Source: Rhynchopus sp. YZ270_cl-10
Lineage: Eukaryota; Euglenozoa; Diplonemea; Diplonemida; Diplonemidae
Direction of reading: 5' to 3'
NCBI GenBank assembly: GCA_964035575.1
Contig: OZ037841.1
Coordinates: 248,001-312,000 of the forward strand
DNA length: 64,000 nucleotides
The translations under genes and the position numbers were made by a program. This document shows, piece after piece, positions 42,801-52,780 of this stretch; within the stretch, counting starts at the first letter, position 1, and the number at the start of each line of letters is the position of its first letter. Below the pieces are notes generated by a model. It did not search any database. It was not told where the DNA came from and saw only the letters and a program-made list of their open reading frames with translations.

Positions 42801-44160
42801 GCCAAGTTCTTGGTTTTGGACAAAATGAGTGTAAGGTAAAGGGGGTAGGTAAATCCCACAACCCAGATTTTCTCCCTGATCCTGAAAACATGAAAATGCC
42901 CGAAAACACCGGCATTTGCATTTTCGGAATCCGTCCGGCCAGTGGTGGGGTCAATTTGCCAAAATGGACAAGTTCTTGCTTGTGGTCAAAACCCTTCGGC
43001 GTAACGTAAAGGGGGCCAAGTGTTTGCCTGTAGAAACTGGTAGGAACAGACAGCGCAGGCGCACGGTACCCAACATACTTTTTTCGGGAAAATACCAAAA
43101 CATAAGCACTTTAAACACGTCCCTAATTTTTCCGCAAACTTTTTCCCTGGCAATTTTTTTCCAAAGACCGGAAGCGGAAGCAAATTAGGAAACACCCTGA
43201 CACAGCCCCAACACAAAAAAATTGAAAAAAACTTTTTTTCAAAAAAACTTTTTTCCCCAAAAATCTCAAAAAAACCTAGGCAGGCAGGACGCGAACGCAT
43301 AAAAAAAGTTTGTTTGCCCTTATGAACCCAGGAGAGATCCAAGCCTCGCGTTGAACAACCGACAGCGACAATACCAAAGAGAATTCATAACAAAACAACA
43401 CTGCCCCATACACACTAAATAGCCATGCTTCAAGTGCATGCCCCTGGGCCAAAATTCCTGTGCTAAAAAGGCGACAAGACCATCCACAAGGAGTGTGAAT
43501 TGTGCACTGGTTTTCTGGGGGAACAAACAATATTTTCTTGTGTCTGGTTCTCTGCAAGCAGAGAACAGACTTTCTGGATTACAAAGTCGAATTTCTTGCA
43601 CTACCTATGCCCCCTGGGTTGATGGCTATAGCATTGATTGATGTGCCCCTCTTTATTGACCCTCTGATAGGACTCTAATTAGACTCTAATTAGAGTCCAG
43701 TTAGAGTATTAGAGTTCAGTTAGAGTTTTAAAGACTCTAATTATACTCGAACTGCCGACTCTAATTATCTAGTTAGAGTCTAATTGGAGCGCTATGTATA
43801 ATGTAAAGATCAAAAAGGGTAGAAGAAAAATAATGTCTGAATAGCGTGATTGCCACATTCTCCATAGACTCCAAAAAAAATTTTCTCGCGCTCTGAAAAG
43901 GGCACCTTAATTTGTTTGTCCAAAAAAGGTAGGAAATACTGCCATTTTTTTAATAATTAAAGATAGCATACAGTCATGAGTTGCACCTTGTCCATAGCCA
44001 TCAGATTAATCCGACCACTCTTTCCATCAGATTGCGATGTCTCGACGTCTTGGGGCTGTTGTTGTTGTTGTTGCTGCTGCTGGTGAGCCTGCAACTGCGC
44101 ATTAGTCGGCACACCCGCAACGCTACGGGCCTCGTTAGCGAGACTCCCAAGCCAATCCAT
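36899..44160 (-). CDS. Golgin-like long coiled-coil protein, five exons
   Basis: Exons 43972-44160, 40636-41013, 37426-40557, 37154-37228 and 36899-37063, all joined in phase 0, give 1312 residues. Donors are GTATGC, GTATGG, GTACCA and GTATGA. Acceptors are CAG except the first (CAACAAAG), which is therefore less sure. The N-terminus MDWLGSLANEARSVAG could be a membrane-sensing amphipathic segment; a run of nine Gln lies at about 27-35. D-K-V-Q-L-M-T joined to L-A-K-K-Q-A-L-Q-I-K resembles the short D-K-x-x-L-x-x-x-x-K-K-Q segment seen in golgins. Most of exon 3 is seven copies of a 126-residue coiled-coil repeat, two of them shortened by about 22 residues. W-K-x-K-V-[K/R]-E-I-I motifs flank the repeats. 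It probably tethers membranes at the Golgi or a related compartment (inference). Intron 1 is 2958 nt because two nested transposons sit in it. Confidence 0.82.
37735..40140 (-). repeat. 378-bp tandem repeat encoding coiled-coil units
   Basis: Seven units of 378 bp (126 codons); the third and the last lack about 66 bp. Each reads T-A-Q-L-A-E-K-D-T-A ... L-K-E-E-L-V-A-S-T-A-A-K-D ... E-E-E-G-T-V-R-S-E-L-A-T-A-Q. Nucleotide identity between units is high, including silent sites, so they are recent or homogenised. Confidence 0.9.
42206..42273 (+). repeat. 65-bp motif M65, copy a
   Basis: Core: CGGAATCCGTCC, GTGGTGGGGTCAATTTGC and AAATGGACAAGTTCT. It directly precedes the 9-bp satellite. Other copies: 42749-42812, 42908-42978 and 55081-55150. 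Confidence 0.8.
42294..42586 (+). repeat. 9-bp satellite (CAGTATACA)n
   Basis: About 32 perfect tandem copies. Because the unit is a multiple of three and has no stop in several frames, it generates long artefactual open frames on both strands. Confidence 0.97.
42749..42812 (+). repeat. 65-bp motif M65, copy b
   Basis: GGCATTTCCGGAATCCGTCC followed by GTGGTGGGGTCAATTTGCCG. No satellite follows. Confidence 0.75.
42908..42978 (+). repeat. 65-bp motif M65, copy c
   Basis: GGCATTTGCATTTTCGGAAT, then CCGTCCGGCC and the GTGGTGGGGTCAATTTGC core. No satellite follows. Confidence 0.75.
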
Positions 44161-45174
44161 CTGAAGCTATTATTGTTTTGTGTTCCTGTTGTGCGGTGTA
44201 CACACTGTACAAGCATTTTTGCTGCATCGCAAGAAGAAAAAAAAAAACAGGAACACTTTTTTTGACCGATAAAACCTTTTTTTTTGAAGACAAAAGCAAG
44301 GCTCTGTACATAACATCCGACCACCCACCCACCCCTCTGCTAAGCAATACTAAGGGAGGAACGAAGTGGAGTTTGGGAGAAACGTGAGCGCACACCTCTG
44401 GGGGGAAGGTGAAGGGCAACGTGACCCGCACTCTACTAAATGGGGAGAAAAGAAAAAAGAAAAGTTGTAAGATGAATGTGTCCCTCGTGCACACACATCT
44501 TTGAAAAGGGGGGGACATAAAAGGCGAATGCTTGGTAGACGTCGTTCACATTGTTTTCTTGAAAAAACAAAAAAAAAAAACTTTTTTTTTTTTTGGATTT
44601 GTGCAAAGTGTCTCTCTGAGCTAACGCACTTCCACGCCTCTGCTGATCTATACACCGCGGGGAAAAGAATTCTGAGCTGATTGGCATCTTGTTTCAAGCC
44701 ACAAAAAAAAATGTGAAATCCTAAAAAAAAATATGCTTGAAAAGATGGCACAAAGGCAGCCTTGGGGTGCGTTTTTTAAAGGTAAATTGAAGCTATTTGA
44801 ACGGCGCGGATGACAGCAGACACCTCACCACGATCCCAAAAAAAGGGAAACATCAGATTCATATACTTTCAGTTCACAGAATTGAAAGTATTTGAGAGGG
44901 TCAACACAATGCACCCTTTCCTTTGGAAAATAATAAAACCTACATTCTTGAGCTCTTCTATACGAAATGATTTTCATTGGACGCATCCCCGTTGGAAACA
45001 TGAAAAATGAACGTGTCTCTCTCTCTAGTACATCCACCATAAAAGAGAATCAAATGACGCCTGTATGATGCATTGTGTCTCACGGGGCACATTACATCTA
45101 AACGTCAAAACAAAAAGCCACACACACGAATCCATTTGAGTCGGAACGCACACTGTGGTCACAAACTCTTTTTG

Positions 45175-45208
<34 letters not shown>

Positions 45209-47119
45209 CCCCTCTGATCTGGTTATTTCAGGGAGTATTTTTTTTCTTACCCATGGTTTTTAAAAACTTGTTGTGCACAACCATGGGGTAAGAAAAATCA
45301 TTCAAATCGGGATGCCGTATGCACTTTAGGCACATTGCATGCACACGAACACAAAAAGATTTTTTTTTCTTTTGACAAATACAAAGCCTCTCGTGACAGT
45401 GTACCTAAAAAGAGCTGGCAAGATTCGGTACTTACTGGGGGGGTTAAATACACCCCTTTTAGGGTCCGGCACGGTTATGAGGACATATTTAACCCCTCCC
45501 CCAGAAAAGACACCTGAAAAATAAGGGGGGGAACTGTAACTACTACTAAGACTCTGTACCACGCACTCGGGGTGCGTGATATGCCTTTGATGAGTGTCTT
45601 CTGAACGGACGCCTAACAGAAAACGCGAACAACAACTGGGTCCGACCTCCTCCTCCCCTCCCTGACAAATGGCACAACGGTGAGTAACATCTTGCGTACA
45701 CAGCCAACGAAAGAGCTGTGCAATCTGCGTCCACCTGCCCTCATAAACCATTTTTTTTTTCCGTGGCAGTTTTTTGGGCATCTTAGAGTCATTTTTGAGG
45801 GGAAGAAATGATGATTTAAAGAGAAACAACTTGAAAGACGAGTGGGCTGGGTTTGGGGCGCAATTTCATCTCATTTTCAAGCACGACACAACAACAGGGG
45901 AGGGGACTCCTGGGGGGACAGAGAGAACAGCGAGTTGACAGTGCACTACACTTCTAAGGAAGCAGGTACTCACACTACCCCTGCTAAGATTAGTTTCGTA
46001 TACTTTCTAGATCAAAGAAGAGAAAGTATAAGGACGGCCGCTAAAAAAAGAAGTATTTCAACATACGCAATCAATAAATTGATTGCATATTGTTGAAATA
46101 CTAGAGAAGAAGAAAAAAATAGGCAGAAGTGCACCCCAGGGGGGAAGCAGATATTTGTTCCCCCCCCCCCAATAAAAAACCCCGTCCTTTGTTTATTTGG
46201 ATCCTTCCCCGCTTTGATGCGGTTACCCCGTTAAAGTATAAAAACATTGTACATTCAATGAATTGAAAGTACAGAGAGAACAAAAATGGTCCCCATTAAA
46301 AATGATACACAGATACATCAGTCCTGTGGCCTGTGTAACTTGAAAAGGTAGGGATATATTCAAGAGTGCTAAGAACACCCTCAACTCTAAAAAATACCGA
46401 AAAAAAAGAAAAAAACGTCACAATTGCTTTTAAACGTCTTGTGTTGGACCCTCAAGGGAGGGGGTGTGGATGAAAAAGGTACCCGCACTTTTTTTTTTTG
46501 CAGTTTTCCATATTTTGAAACTTTTCTCACTTTTTTCGCGATATTAAAATGCGGTACAGTGTGGATAAAGTATGAAATACGGAAACAGGCGAATGTGTGA
46601 AATATAATACTTTTCGGCCGTGCGGTGCACTGCAGAATCAACAACAAAACAAAAACGATACCTTTTTGACAACCATAGCACAATACACACACAAAGCTGC
46701 TTTTAAAATAGCAAAGAAACAACGTTCGGTCCTCAAAAGCAAAAAAAAAAACCCCCCCGTTCTTGTTGTGCTAACCAACCTAATTTGTCACAAAGAAAAC
46801 AGGGACGCATTTCCCTTTTTCGCTACACAGGCAATGGTATTTTGCCTATAAAAAAAAAAAAAAAAATGAGAATTTGAGAAGTGCGAACCTCACCGGACAC
46901 CGGCAGACGCAGGCACTGACCCTCATTTCTGTCTTTACAAACTTCGTTTGTAACGACAGAACTGAGGCTTTATTTTCGTGTATGATTGCCTTTTTTTATA
47001 CTTTTTGCAAATCGCCGCGTTATTTGGGTTTGTAATTTTGTGGCTAGCATCCGAGGATGTACATCACACTGTTTATTTGTTCTCTAATGATCACCTCTCG
47101 CGAGGCAAAGACACCTATT
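44161..47119. other. 3-kb intergenic region rich in short hairpins
   Basis: No gene found. It holds: a stem-loop family member at 44469-44500 (AAGATGAATGTGTCC, CTCGTG, CACACACATCTT); a hairpin at 44863-44893 (ATACTTTCA / TGAAAGTAT) with a similar one at 45998-46030; a palindromic mini-repeat at about 45436-45506 (CTGGGGGGGTTAAAT inverted); a 23-bp-stem hairpin at 46052-46102 (AGTATTTCAACA / TGTTGAAATACT); and a strong hairpin at 46921-46967 (CCTCATTTCTGTC / GACAGAACTGAGG). Long A, T and C tracts are common. Confidence 0.5.
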
Positions 47120-47176
47120 TTTTTTTTTGAAAACTTGGTTGTATTAGTGTAGCCACCCGAGGATGAACTCTACTAT
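47120..47176 (+). repeat. 55-bp inverted repeat bracketing the six-exon gene, left copy
   Basis: TTTTGAAAACTTGGTTGTAT, then TAGTGTAG and CCACCCGAGGATGAACTC. The reverse complement with two or three changes is at 51931-51985, on the other side of the gene. Confidence 0.7.
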
Positions 47177-47444
47177 TTTTTTTTTGTCTTGGGGGAGTTG
47201 GGAGGGTTTTTTGGTGGTTTTGGGTGGACGCTTTTTTTATGATAAATACAATCTTCCACTTTCGTTACTACTTTTTATTGGCTCAAAAAACAACAAAACA
47301 AAAACCCCAAACACAAAGATCACGCACGCTTTGAAAAAGTGAATTTTCTCAAAATCCACACAACACAAAAACCCCCAAAAAAAGGTAAGATGAACCTAAT
47401 CTCTTCCCCTTGATTCTTTTTTTTTTGATTTTTCCTAAAAATGC

Positions 47445-50400
47445 TTATTCAACTGGCTGCTCATCTGCGTATGCCTCGTAAGGCTTGACATGATCGGCAT
47501 CGAAGTGCACGTTGTTGTCCATCTCCAGTTCATCGAGGGCACCACATTGTTCGCCGAAGTTCATTTTGAAGTTTGGCTTGCGGGAACGCATGTAGAAGAA
47601 CGCACCACAGAGACCAATGAGAAGCGCTCCACCACCAGCAATGACGATGATGAGCCACACCGGGAAGCCGCTGTCGTCCTCCTCCGAGTCCATATCCCTT
47701 GGCACGTCTGCCTGCGCGGAGAGCCCTGTTGGGAACCCACTGCACGACGCATCCGTCTCCCTCTCTGTGCTCTTCAAACAGTTGTCAAAACGAGTGAACG
47801 TCTCCGTTGTAGCCGACACAGAGTACTCCATGAGGCCTTCACCTTCGGCACACTTCTGGGAAAGGTCGGAGGTACCGGCAACAACGACGGTACTGTTCAA
47901 GAAAGCTTCGAGACCGTCAACAGCGGTTTGGATACTGTTTTTGGGGTATTTTTTTAAAATGATAAGAATACACATACTCTTCCGTGGTGAGCGTAGTGCC
48001 CGTCTTCTTGATGCAGATCTCCCCTTTTGAGGGTGCAACGTGAGGAAGTGCTGTAGGGAATCCTGGGCAGAGGGACGCATCTGCAGCACACTTTGTGACA
48101 TCTGTCTCCGTACCTGCTGTGACCTTGACCGTGACAAGGCGGTAGCTACGGTCTGTGCATCCCAGGCCGTCAGCCGCAATACTCACCCCGGAGACCAGAC
48201 CGTTGGTATAGGCCGCAATGTCTGCAACAGACTCGTCCAGTGTCTTTGCGCTCTCCAAGCAGAGGCTGATCTCCTCAGAGGGGAACTCCGGTGGTGCCTG
48301 TGTGTTCGGTGCTGTCGTACGTTCAAACCTGCTGGTCACGTGGATAGGGAACGGCGGGTCTGTCTGCGCGCACTCTGTCATGTTGCTCGATGCTGCGTAC
48401 AGGCAGTCCGAGAACAGCCCGTTGGCTGCAGAAGAGACGGACATAGAGACAGTCACCTCTTCACCAACACGCCCGTCGCTGCCGGCGCATGTGTCCTCAG
48501 GCTGGTGCGCGTCCACGGAAACCCATCCGTTCACGAAGCGTGACAAAGCCGTCTCCATGACAGCGATTCTGAGGAGGGGATATTTTTTTTTGAAATTGTG
48601 AAATACAAAAGCGTGCACCTTGGTGGCAGAACACCGTTTGGGTGAAGCATGCAGTGCTTGCATTCCATTTCGTTTACATCATAATAATAAAAAAGTCTGT
48701 GACATACTCCTCTTCGTATGTGGTGTAGATCTCCAGGCAGACGAAGGCCTGTACCACCTCGACAGGCTGCGAGAACTCTGCTGGGAATGCGCCGCTGCCG
48801 ACACACCCAGGCATGGCGGAGCCAAGGAGGCATGCACCGATGGTGTTGGCGTTAGCAGGGGTCAGCGTGACTCTGTACTTGATGGCGTCGACCGTGCTGC
48901 AGCCTTTGGCATTGGTGGTGACGGCCTCGACAGTGAGCGTCGGGATCGAGAAGAACGACTTCACACCTTCCTCCGTTGCGCTGTGATGTGGTGTAAAAAT
49001 ATGGTGAAAACTAAAAAAACCTCTCTCCGTTGCTTTCTTAGTTGTTTCTGTCCTCCACACATTTTCCGTCAACCCCTGTAGGCCCAGTTGTTTGTTCTTT
49101 TTTGAAAATCTGAAATTACACATTTACCTTACCTGGGTTGTGACCCTGCAGGGGGGTGAAGGTTGTGAAATATCCTTCGGAGGGGGGAAACAATATGGGT
49201 CCGTTTATAAACCCCCCCCCCCCCCCCCCCCCCTCACTCGTTCCAGACCACTTTTTTTGAGTTCTACACAATTTGAGCCCCGACAGGTGCCCAGAACCCC
49301 CCTGGAATCGGTTTTGAGCGACTTTTGGCGGTGTTTTGGGGTAAAAAGACGCTTTTTTTGCTATTTTCAGGCTATTTTTGGCCATTTTCAGGCTATTTTG
49401 GCCTGTTTTGGCCTATTTTCACTGTATGACCGGGGTTTCGGGTTTTATGAGGTTTGAGCACCAACAGGTGCCACGAAACACCCCAGTACCGGTTTTGTGG
49501 GTCTCCTGTGGGGTTTTTGGGGTGAAATATACCTTTTGCTTGATGTTCTGGGCCATATTGGGGTGTTTTTTGGCCATGTAGGCCTGGTATGTGCCACTAC
49601 AGTGCATGGGCCAAATTGGGTGTTTTGAGGGGTAGAGGGTCGTGGTGGTGGGTTCCTAACTCGCTGGCGGCGACGCTTATTGCTCACTGTTCTGGCCCCA
49701 TTTCCCCCATTTCCCCCCTCCCTGACCCTTTTCTGATGAAGACCTTTGAAATGCCGGGTCCTGTCGCAAATGTTCTTTGTGAACGTTCTTCATAGAATAG
49801 GGAAGTGTGAGGGGGGTCAAAATAGCCCTTTTTGACCAAAAAATACCAAGAAAACCACCAAGAAAAGTGTCCCATGTGTCCAAAACAGGTCGGAATGGGC
49901 TCACAGCCCATTTTTGGGGCAGATTTGGGCCACAGGAAGCCTCCCGGTGTCAAAAAAATCGTGTTTTTTGGTCAAAAAGGGCTATTTTGACCCCTCACAC
50001 TTCCCTATTCTATGAAGAACGTTCACAAAGAACATTTGCGACAGGACCCGGCATTTCAAAGGTCTTCATCAGAAAAGGGTCAGGGAGGGGGGAAATGGGG
50101 GAAATGGGGCCAGAACAGTGAGCAATAAGCGTCGCCGCCAGCGAGTTAGGAACCCACCACCACGACCCTCTACCCCTCAAAACACCCAATTTGGCCCATG
50201 CACTGTAGTGGCACATACCAGGCCTACATGGCCAAAAAACACCCCAATATGGCCCAGAACATCAAGCAAAAGGTATATTTCACCCCAAAAACCCCACAGG
50301 AGACCCACAAAACCGGTACTGGGGTGTTTCGTGGCACCTGTTGGTGCTCAAACCTCATAAAACCCGAAACCCCGGTCATACAGTGAAAATAGGCCAAAAC

Positions 50401-51656
50401 AGGCCAAAATAGCCTGAAAATGGCCAAAAATAGCCTGAAAATAGCAAAAAAAAGCGTCTTTTTACCCCAAAACACCGCCAAAAGTCGCTCAAAACCGATT
50501 CCAGGGGGGTTCTGGGCACCTGTCGGGGCTCAAATTGTGTAGAACTCAAAAAAAGTGGTCTGGAACGAGTGAGGGGGGGGGGTTTATAAACGGACCCATA
50601 TGTACCTTGCAGCGAGTGTCGAGCAGAACTCCTTCACGACGAGCGGTGCGTCAGTGGGTGGCACGTTGGGTGCCATCGTGCTGGGTGCCTCTGTGAGAGG
50701 GGCAGCTGTGGTGGGGACCCCGGTGATGGGGGCCTCCGTGTCCACGGGGGCGGGCTCTGTCGTTTCAGGTGCCTCGGTGGAGGGTGCGTCAGTCTGCGGG
50801 ATATCTGCCCTCGCTGCGGGAAGGTGAAGTTCGTGGTGCAAAAAAAAAAATTATATTGATCAAAGCAAAAAGAAGTTGGTATGAACACTATTTGGCTCTT
50901 TTAAGAAAGCCTCGCTCCAAAAAAAATGGGTTTCTTTCGGTTCGGTCATTACTTTCCATTTTTTCGTTTTCAAAATAGACATACTTAGGTCGGGCAGGGG
51001 TGCGGTGACCTCGGAACACCTTGAGGTTACATCGAGGCAGGTTGTGAAGTCAGCCAGCATCGCTCCTGTGATGGGTGCCTTGGCGGGGTTCTTCCCGTCG
51101 GCACAGTAGATGTCGCTTTCCATTGCCTGGCCGTCGAGGTAGAACTCGAGCTCAGTCTGCAGGGTTGCGATGTCGAGCTTTGTGCAGAAGTCCACGACAG
51201 TCGCGGTCATGTTGTACTCAATGAACTCCACCAGAGTGTCGCACGACGTATCCGACGAGCCCTGCAAGCACTCCTGCGTCAGGTTCACATCCGACTCACT
51301 CAGCACCAACGCAAAAAGGTCCAGATCCGCCCCACCCTCCTCGTTGCACCCCTTCCCCAGAGTGGCCACGACAGCGCCTGGTGAGCCAAGGGTCTTCTCT
51401 ACGTAATCCTGCAGATGAGCCTCAACCGTTGTGGTGTTTGTGCTGTGTTTGTTGTGTTGATTTTTGGGAGGTTTAAAAAAAACAAAACACTTTGTTTGGG
51501 CCTATTTTATTGCCAACAAAAAGCAGTTTAGTGTGTTGGGGAGGGTTGGCGTTTTGCATACAAAGCGTCTGCCTTCGGGCAGAGGCGGATGACATCAGCG
51601 GAGCATGATACGGCGAAGAGCGCAACCGTGATGAGCATGCGAGTGGCGGGTGACAT
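47445..51656 (-). CDS. Type I membrane protein with cysteine repeats, six exons
   Basis: Exons 51562-51656, 50985-51442, 50606-50813, 48708-48980, 47978-48568 and 47445-47934; all phases agree and give 704 residues. Introns are 119, 171, 1625, 139 and 43 nt, with donors GTATGC, GTATGT, GTACAT, GTATGT and GTATGT and acceptors all ending AG (four CAG of the CACAG/GCAG type, one CTCAG). The start MSPATRMLITVALFAVSCSA is a signal peptide. The ectodomain seems to be built from repeats of about 110 residues closing with C-x(5-8)-C-x-G-F-P (for example C-A-A-D-A-S-L-C-P-G-F-P and C-S-G-F-P-T-G-L). Exon 3 is a Pro/Thr/Ala linker (T-E-A-P, T-D-A-P repeats). A D-D-S-G-F-P-V juxtamembrane motif, one helix (about 631-656) and a 48-residue acidic tail end the protein. 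I recognise no named domain. The juxtamembrane motif is shared with the CUB-like family. Confidence 0.85.
49193..50601. mobile_element. Long palindromic foldback element in intron 3
   Basis: Two arms of about 640-650 bp (49193-49843 and 49964-50601) are near-perfect inverted copies around a 120-bp spacer. The main differences are homopolymer lengths (22 C against 10 G). Ends read ATATGGGTCCGTTTATAAAC / GTTTATAAACGGACCCATAT, with TA inside the symmetric ends that could be a target duplication. No coding frame is convincing. The right end lies 4-5 bp inside the intron, overlapping the GTACAT donor. Arm identity implies a young insertion or ongoing arm correction. Confidence 0.85.
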
Positions 51657-51930
51657 GATGCGATAAGAGGAGCTGTCTACTGATTGGTTTATGGTATCTT
51701 AGTTAGGCTCAAGTCAATATGGGGCAAAATAAATGTGAGAAGTGGAAAAAAAAAAAATCAACACCAAAATAAAAACACCGGTGTCGATAAAAAGAAAAAA
51801 AACGGGTAGTGTACGTTGTGAGCCTGTATTGTATTTGGGGTGGAAAAATACAAAAAAACGTCAATGAGGCATCTGCCACACAGGAGAGATCATCATCGTG
51901 TTCATCAGCGGTTACTTAACAGCGTTTTGT

Positions 51931-51985
51931 ATAGTGGAGTTCATCCTCGGGTGTGTACACTAATACAACCAAGTTTTCAAAAAAA
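51931..51985 (-). repeat. 55-bp inverted repeat bracketing the six-exon gene, right copy
   Basis: Reverse complement of 47120-47176 with few changes. It lies 275 bp upstream of the start codon and 90 bp beyond the stop of the next gene. The core ACCCGAGGATGA also occurs, more diverged, at 36705. Confidence 0.7.
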
Positions 51986-52075
51986 GCACGGGGTATTTTT
52001 TCTACATTTTTCTACATTTTTGAATAGGTCTCCAGAGGAAAGTCTCCAGAGATGAGATGCCCCCCCTCCTCCCTT

Positions 52076-52780
52076 TCATTCCGCTGTAAGCGACTTTAGA
52101 CACGTTGTTTTTGCACTGCCCTCAGGGAGCTCGCCCAGCTCGAAGTACATGCCCCGGAGTTGTTGTGGGGAGAAGACTCCTACCTTCTGCTCTTGAATAC
52201 GTGTCTGGGGCACCCACTCTTCTTCCGATGAGAGCGAGACTGCGCGGGAGACGGCCCAGTCGGCTTGAATCGACAGAGGGGCCTGCCCTGGCTCACGCTG
52301 CAGCGGCACATAATAACACACCAAGGTCTCCTTTACCCCGGCACGCTCTCTTGTTGACAGAACCTTCGCTAGACGTATCTGGGCACCGTCCTCAACGTAT
52401 ACGGAACGTGAGGGGGGTTTGAGTGTCATTTTCTTCTTCGGTGCTGCATCGTTGCCCTCATTCTCCTCCGAACGTCTGCGTTTGCGGGTCTCAGAGTTGC
52501 TGGCATCCGGATGGCTATCTACCACAGTATCCGGTAGTGGTGTCTCTGGTGCTAGCGGCAGAGGTGTCTGCAGAGCAAGAGGAATCTGGTGTGTCGCTTC
52601 GGCAAGCACACTGTTGGGGTGTGTTGGGCCTGTCTGAGCTTGAGCCTGCGCCTGGGCCTGCGCCTGCGACTGTTCATATACTAACCCATCCCCAGGTGGG
52701 GCATGTGTATTGTCCCCTACCCTATCACCAAAAGGGTCAAACGAAGGTGTCACAGGGGAGGCCTTGCACACAGGGTCCAT
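52076..52780 (-). CDS. Putative nuclear protein with bipartite-like NLS
   Basis: 234 residues, ATG at 52780, TGA at 52076. Residues 1-100 are low-complexity: an alternating Q-A run (S-Q-A-Q-A-Q-A-Q-A-Q) and Pro/Thr-rich sequence. A basic pair of clusters (R-K-R-R-R and, 14 residues on, P-K-K-K) looks like a nuclear localisation signal. The C-terminal 115 residues (from R-S-V-Y-V-E-D-G-A-Q-I-R-L-A-K-V-L) look folded and contain V-C-Y-Y-V-P-L and a Trp-Ala-Val strand; the pattern is compatible with a small beta domain but I cannot name it. No intron is required. Function unknown. Confidence 0.65.
   Translation of the reverse strand: MDPVCKASPVTPSFDPFGDRVGDNTHAPPGDGLVYEQSQAQAQAQAQAQTGPTHPNSVLAEATHQIPLALQTPLPLAPETPLPDTVVDSHPDASNSETRKRRRSEENEGNDAAPKKKMTLKPPSRSVYVEDGAQIRLAKVLSTRERAGVKETLVCYYVPLQREPGQAPLSIQADWAVSRAVSLSSEEEWVPQTRIQEQKVGVFSPQQLRGMYFELGELPEGSAKTTCLKSLTAE

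Larger units (their letters stand above)
41894..43319. mobile_element. Nested DNA transposon with TTA target duplication, 1426 bp
   Basis: Inserted in TE-A copy 2. The uninterrupted sequence is preserved in copy 1 (CTACTTATGAACCC). Flanks are TTA at 41891-41893 and 43320-43322. Inverted termini start GGGCAAACAAA and share TGCGTTCGCGTCCT and, further in, AACCTAGGCAGGCAGG. The 3-bp TTA duplication and G-rich ends fit PIF/Harbinger, but no transposase is present, so it is non-autonomous. Inside lie three copies of a 65-bp motif and a 9-bp satellite. Confidence 0.8.
41037..43800. mobile_element. Transposon TE-A copy 2, inside intron 1 of the golgin-like gene
   Basis: Inverted termini TATACATAGCGCTC / GAGCGCTATGTATA and subterminal AATTAGAGT arrays as in the copy at 21204-22560. 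Without the nested insertion at 41894-43319 its length (about 1.34 kb) agrees with copy 1. Its left end is only 23 bp from the putative splice acceptor of exon 2. No transposase is seen. Confidence 0.85.

Noticed and set aside
42076-43098. 340-codon minus-strand frame in the nested element
   Set aside because: Its centre is the 9-bp satellite (Y-C-V repeats) and the ends are M65 copies; there is no transposase motif.
45326-45829. 167-codon minus-strand frame
   Set aside because: Ends in homopolymer-coded residues, contains the palindromic mini-repeat at 45436, no start context or domain.
49445-50386. Mirror-image open frames in the palindrome
   Set aside because: Each occurs once on each strand because the arms are inverted copies; none exceeds about 120 codons and none has recognisable motifs.
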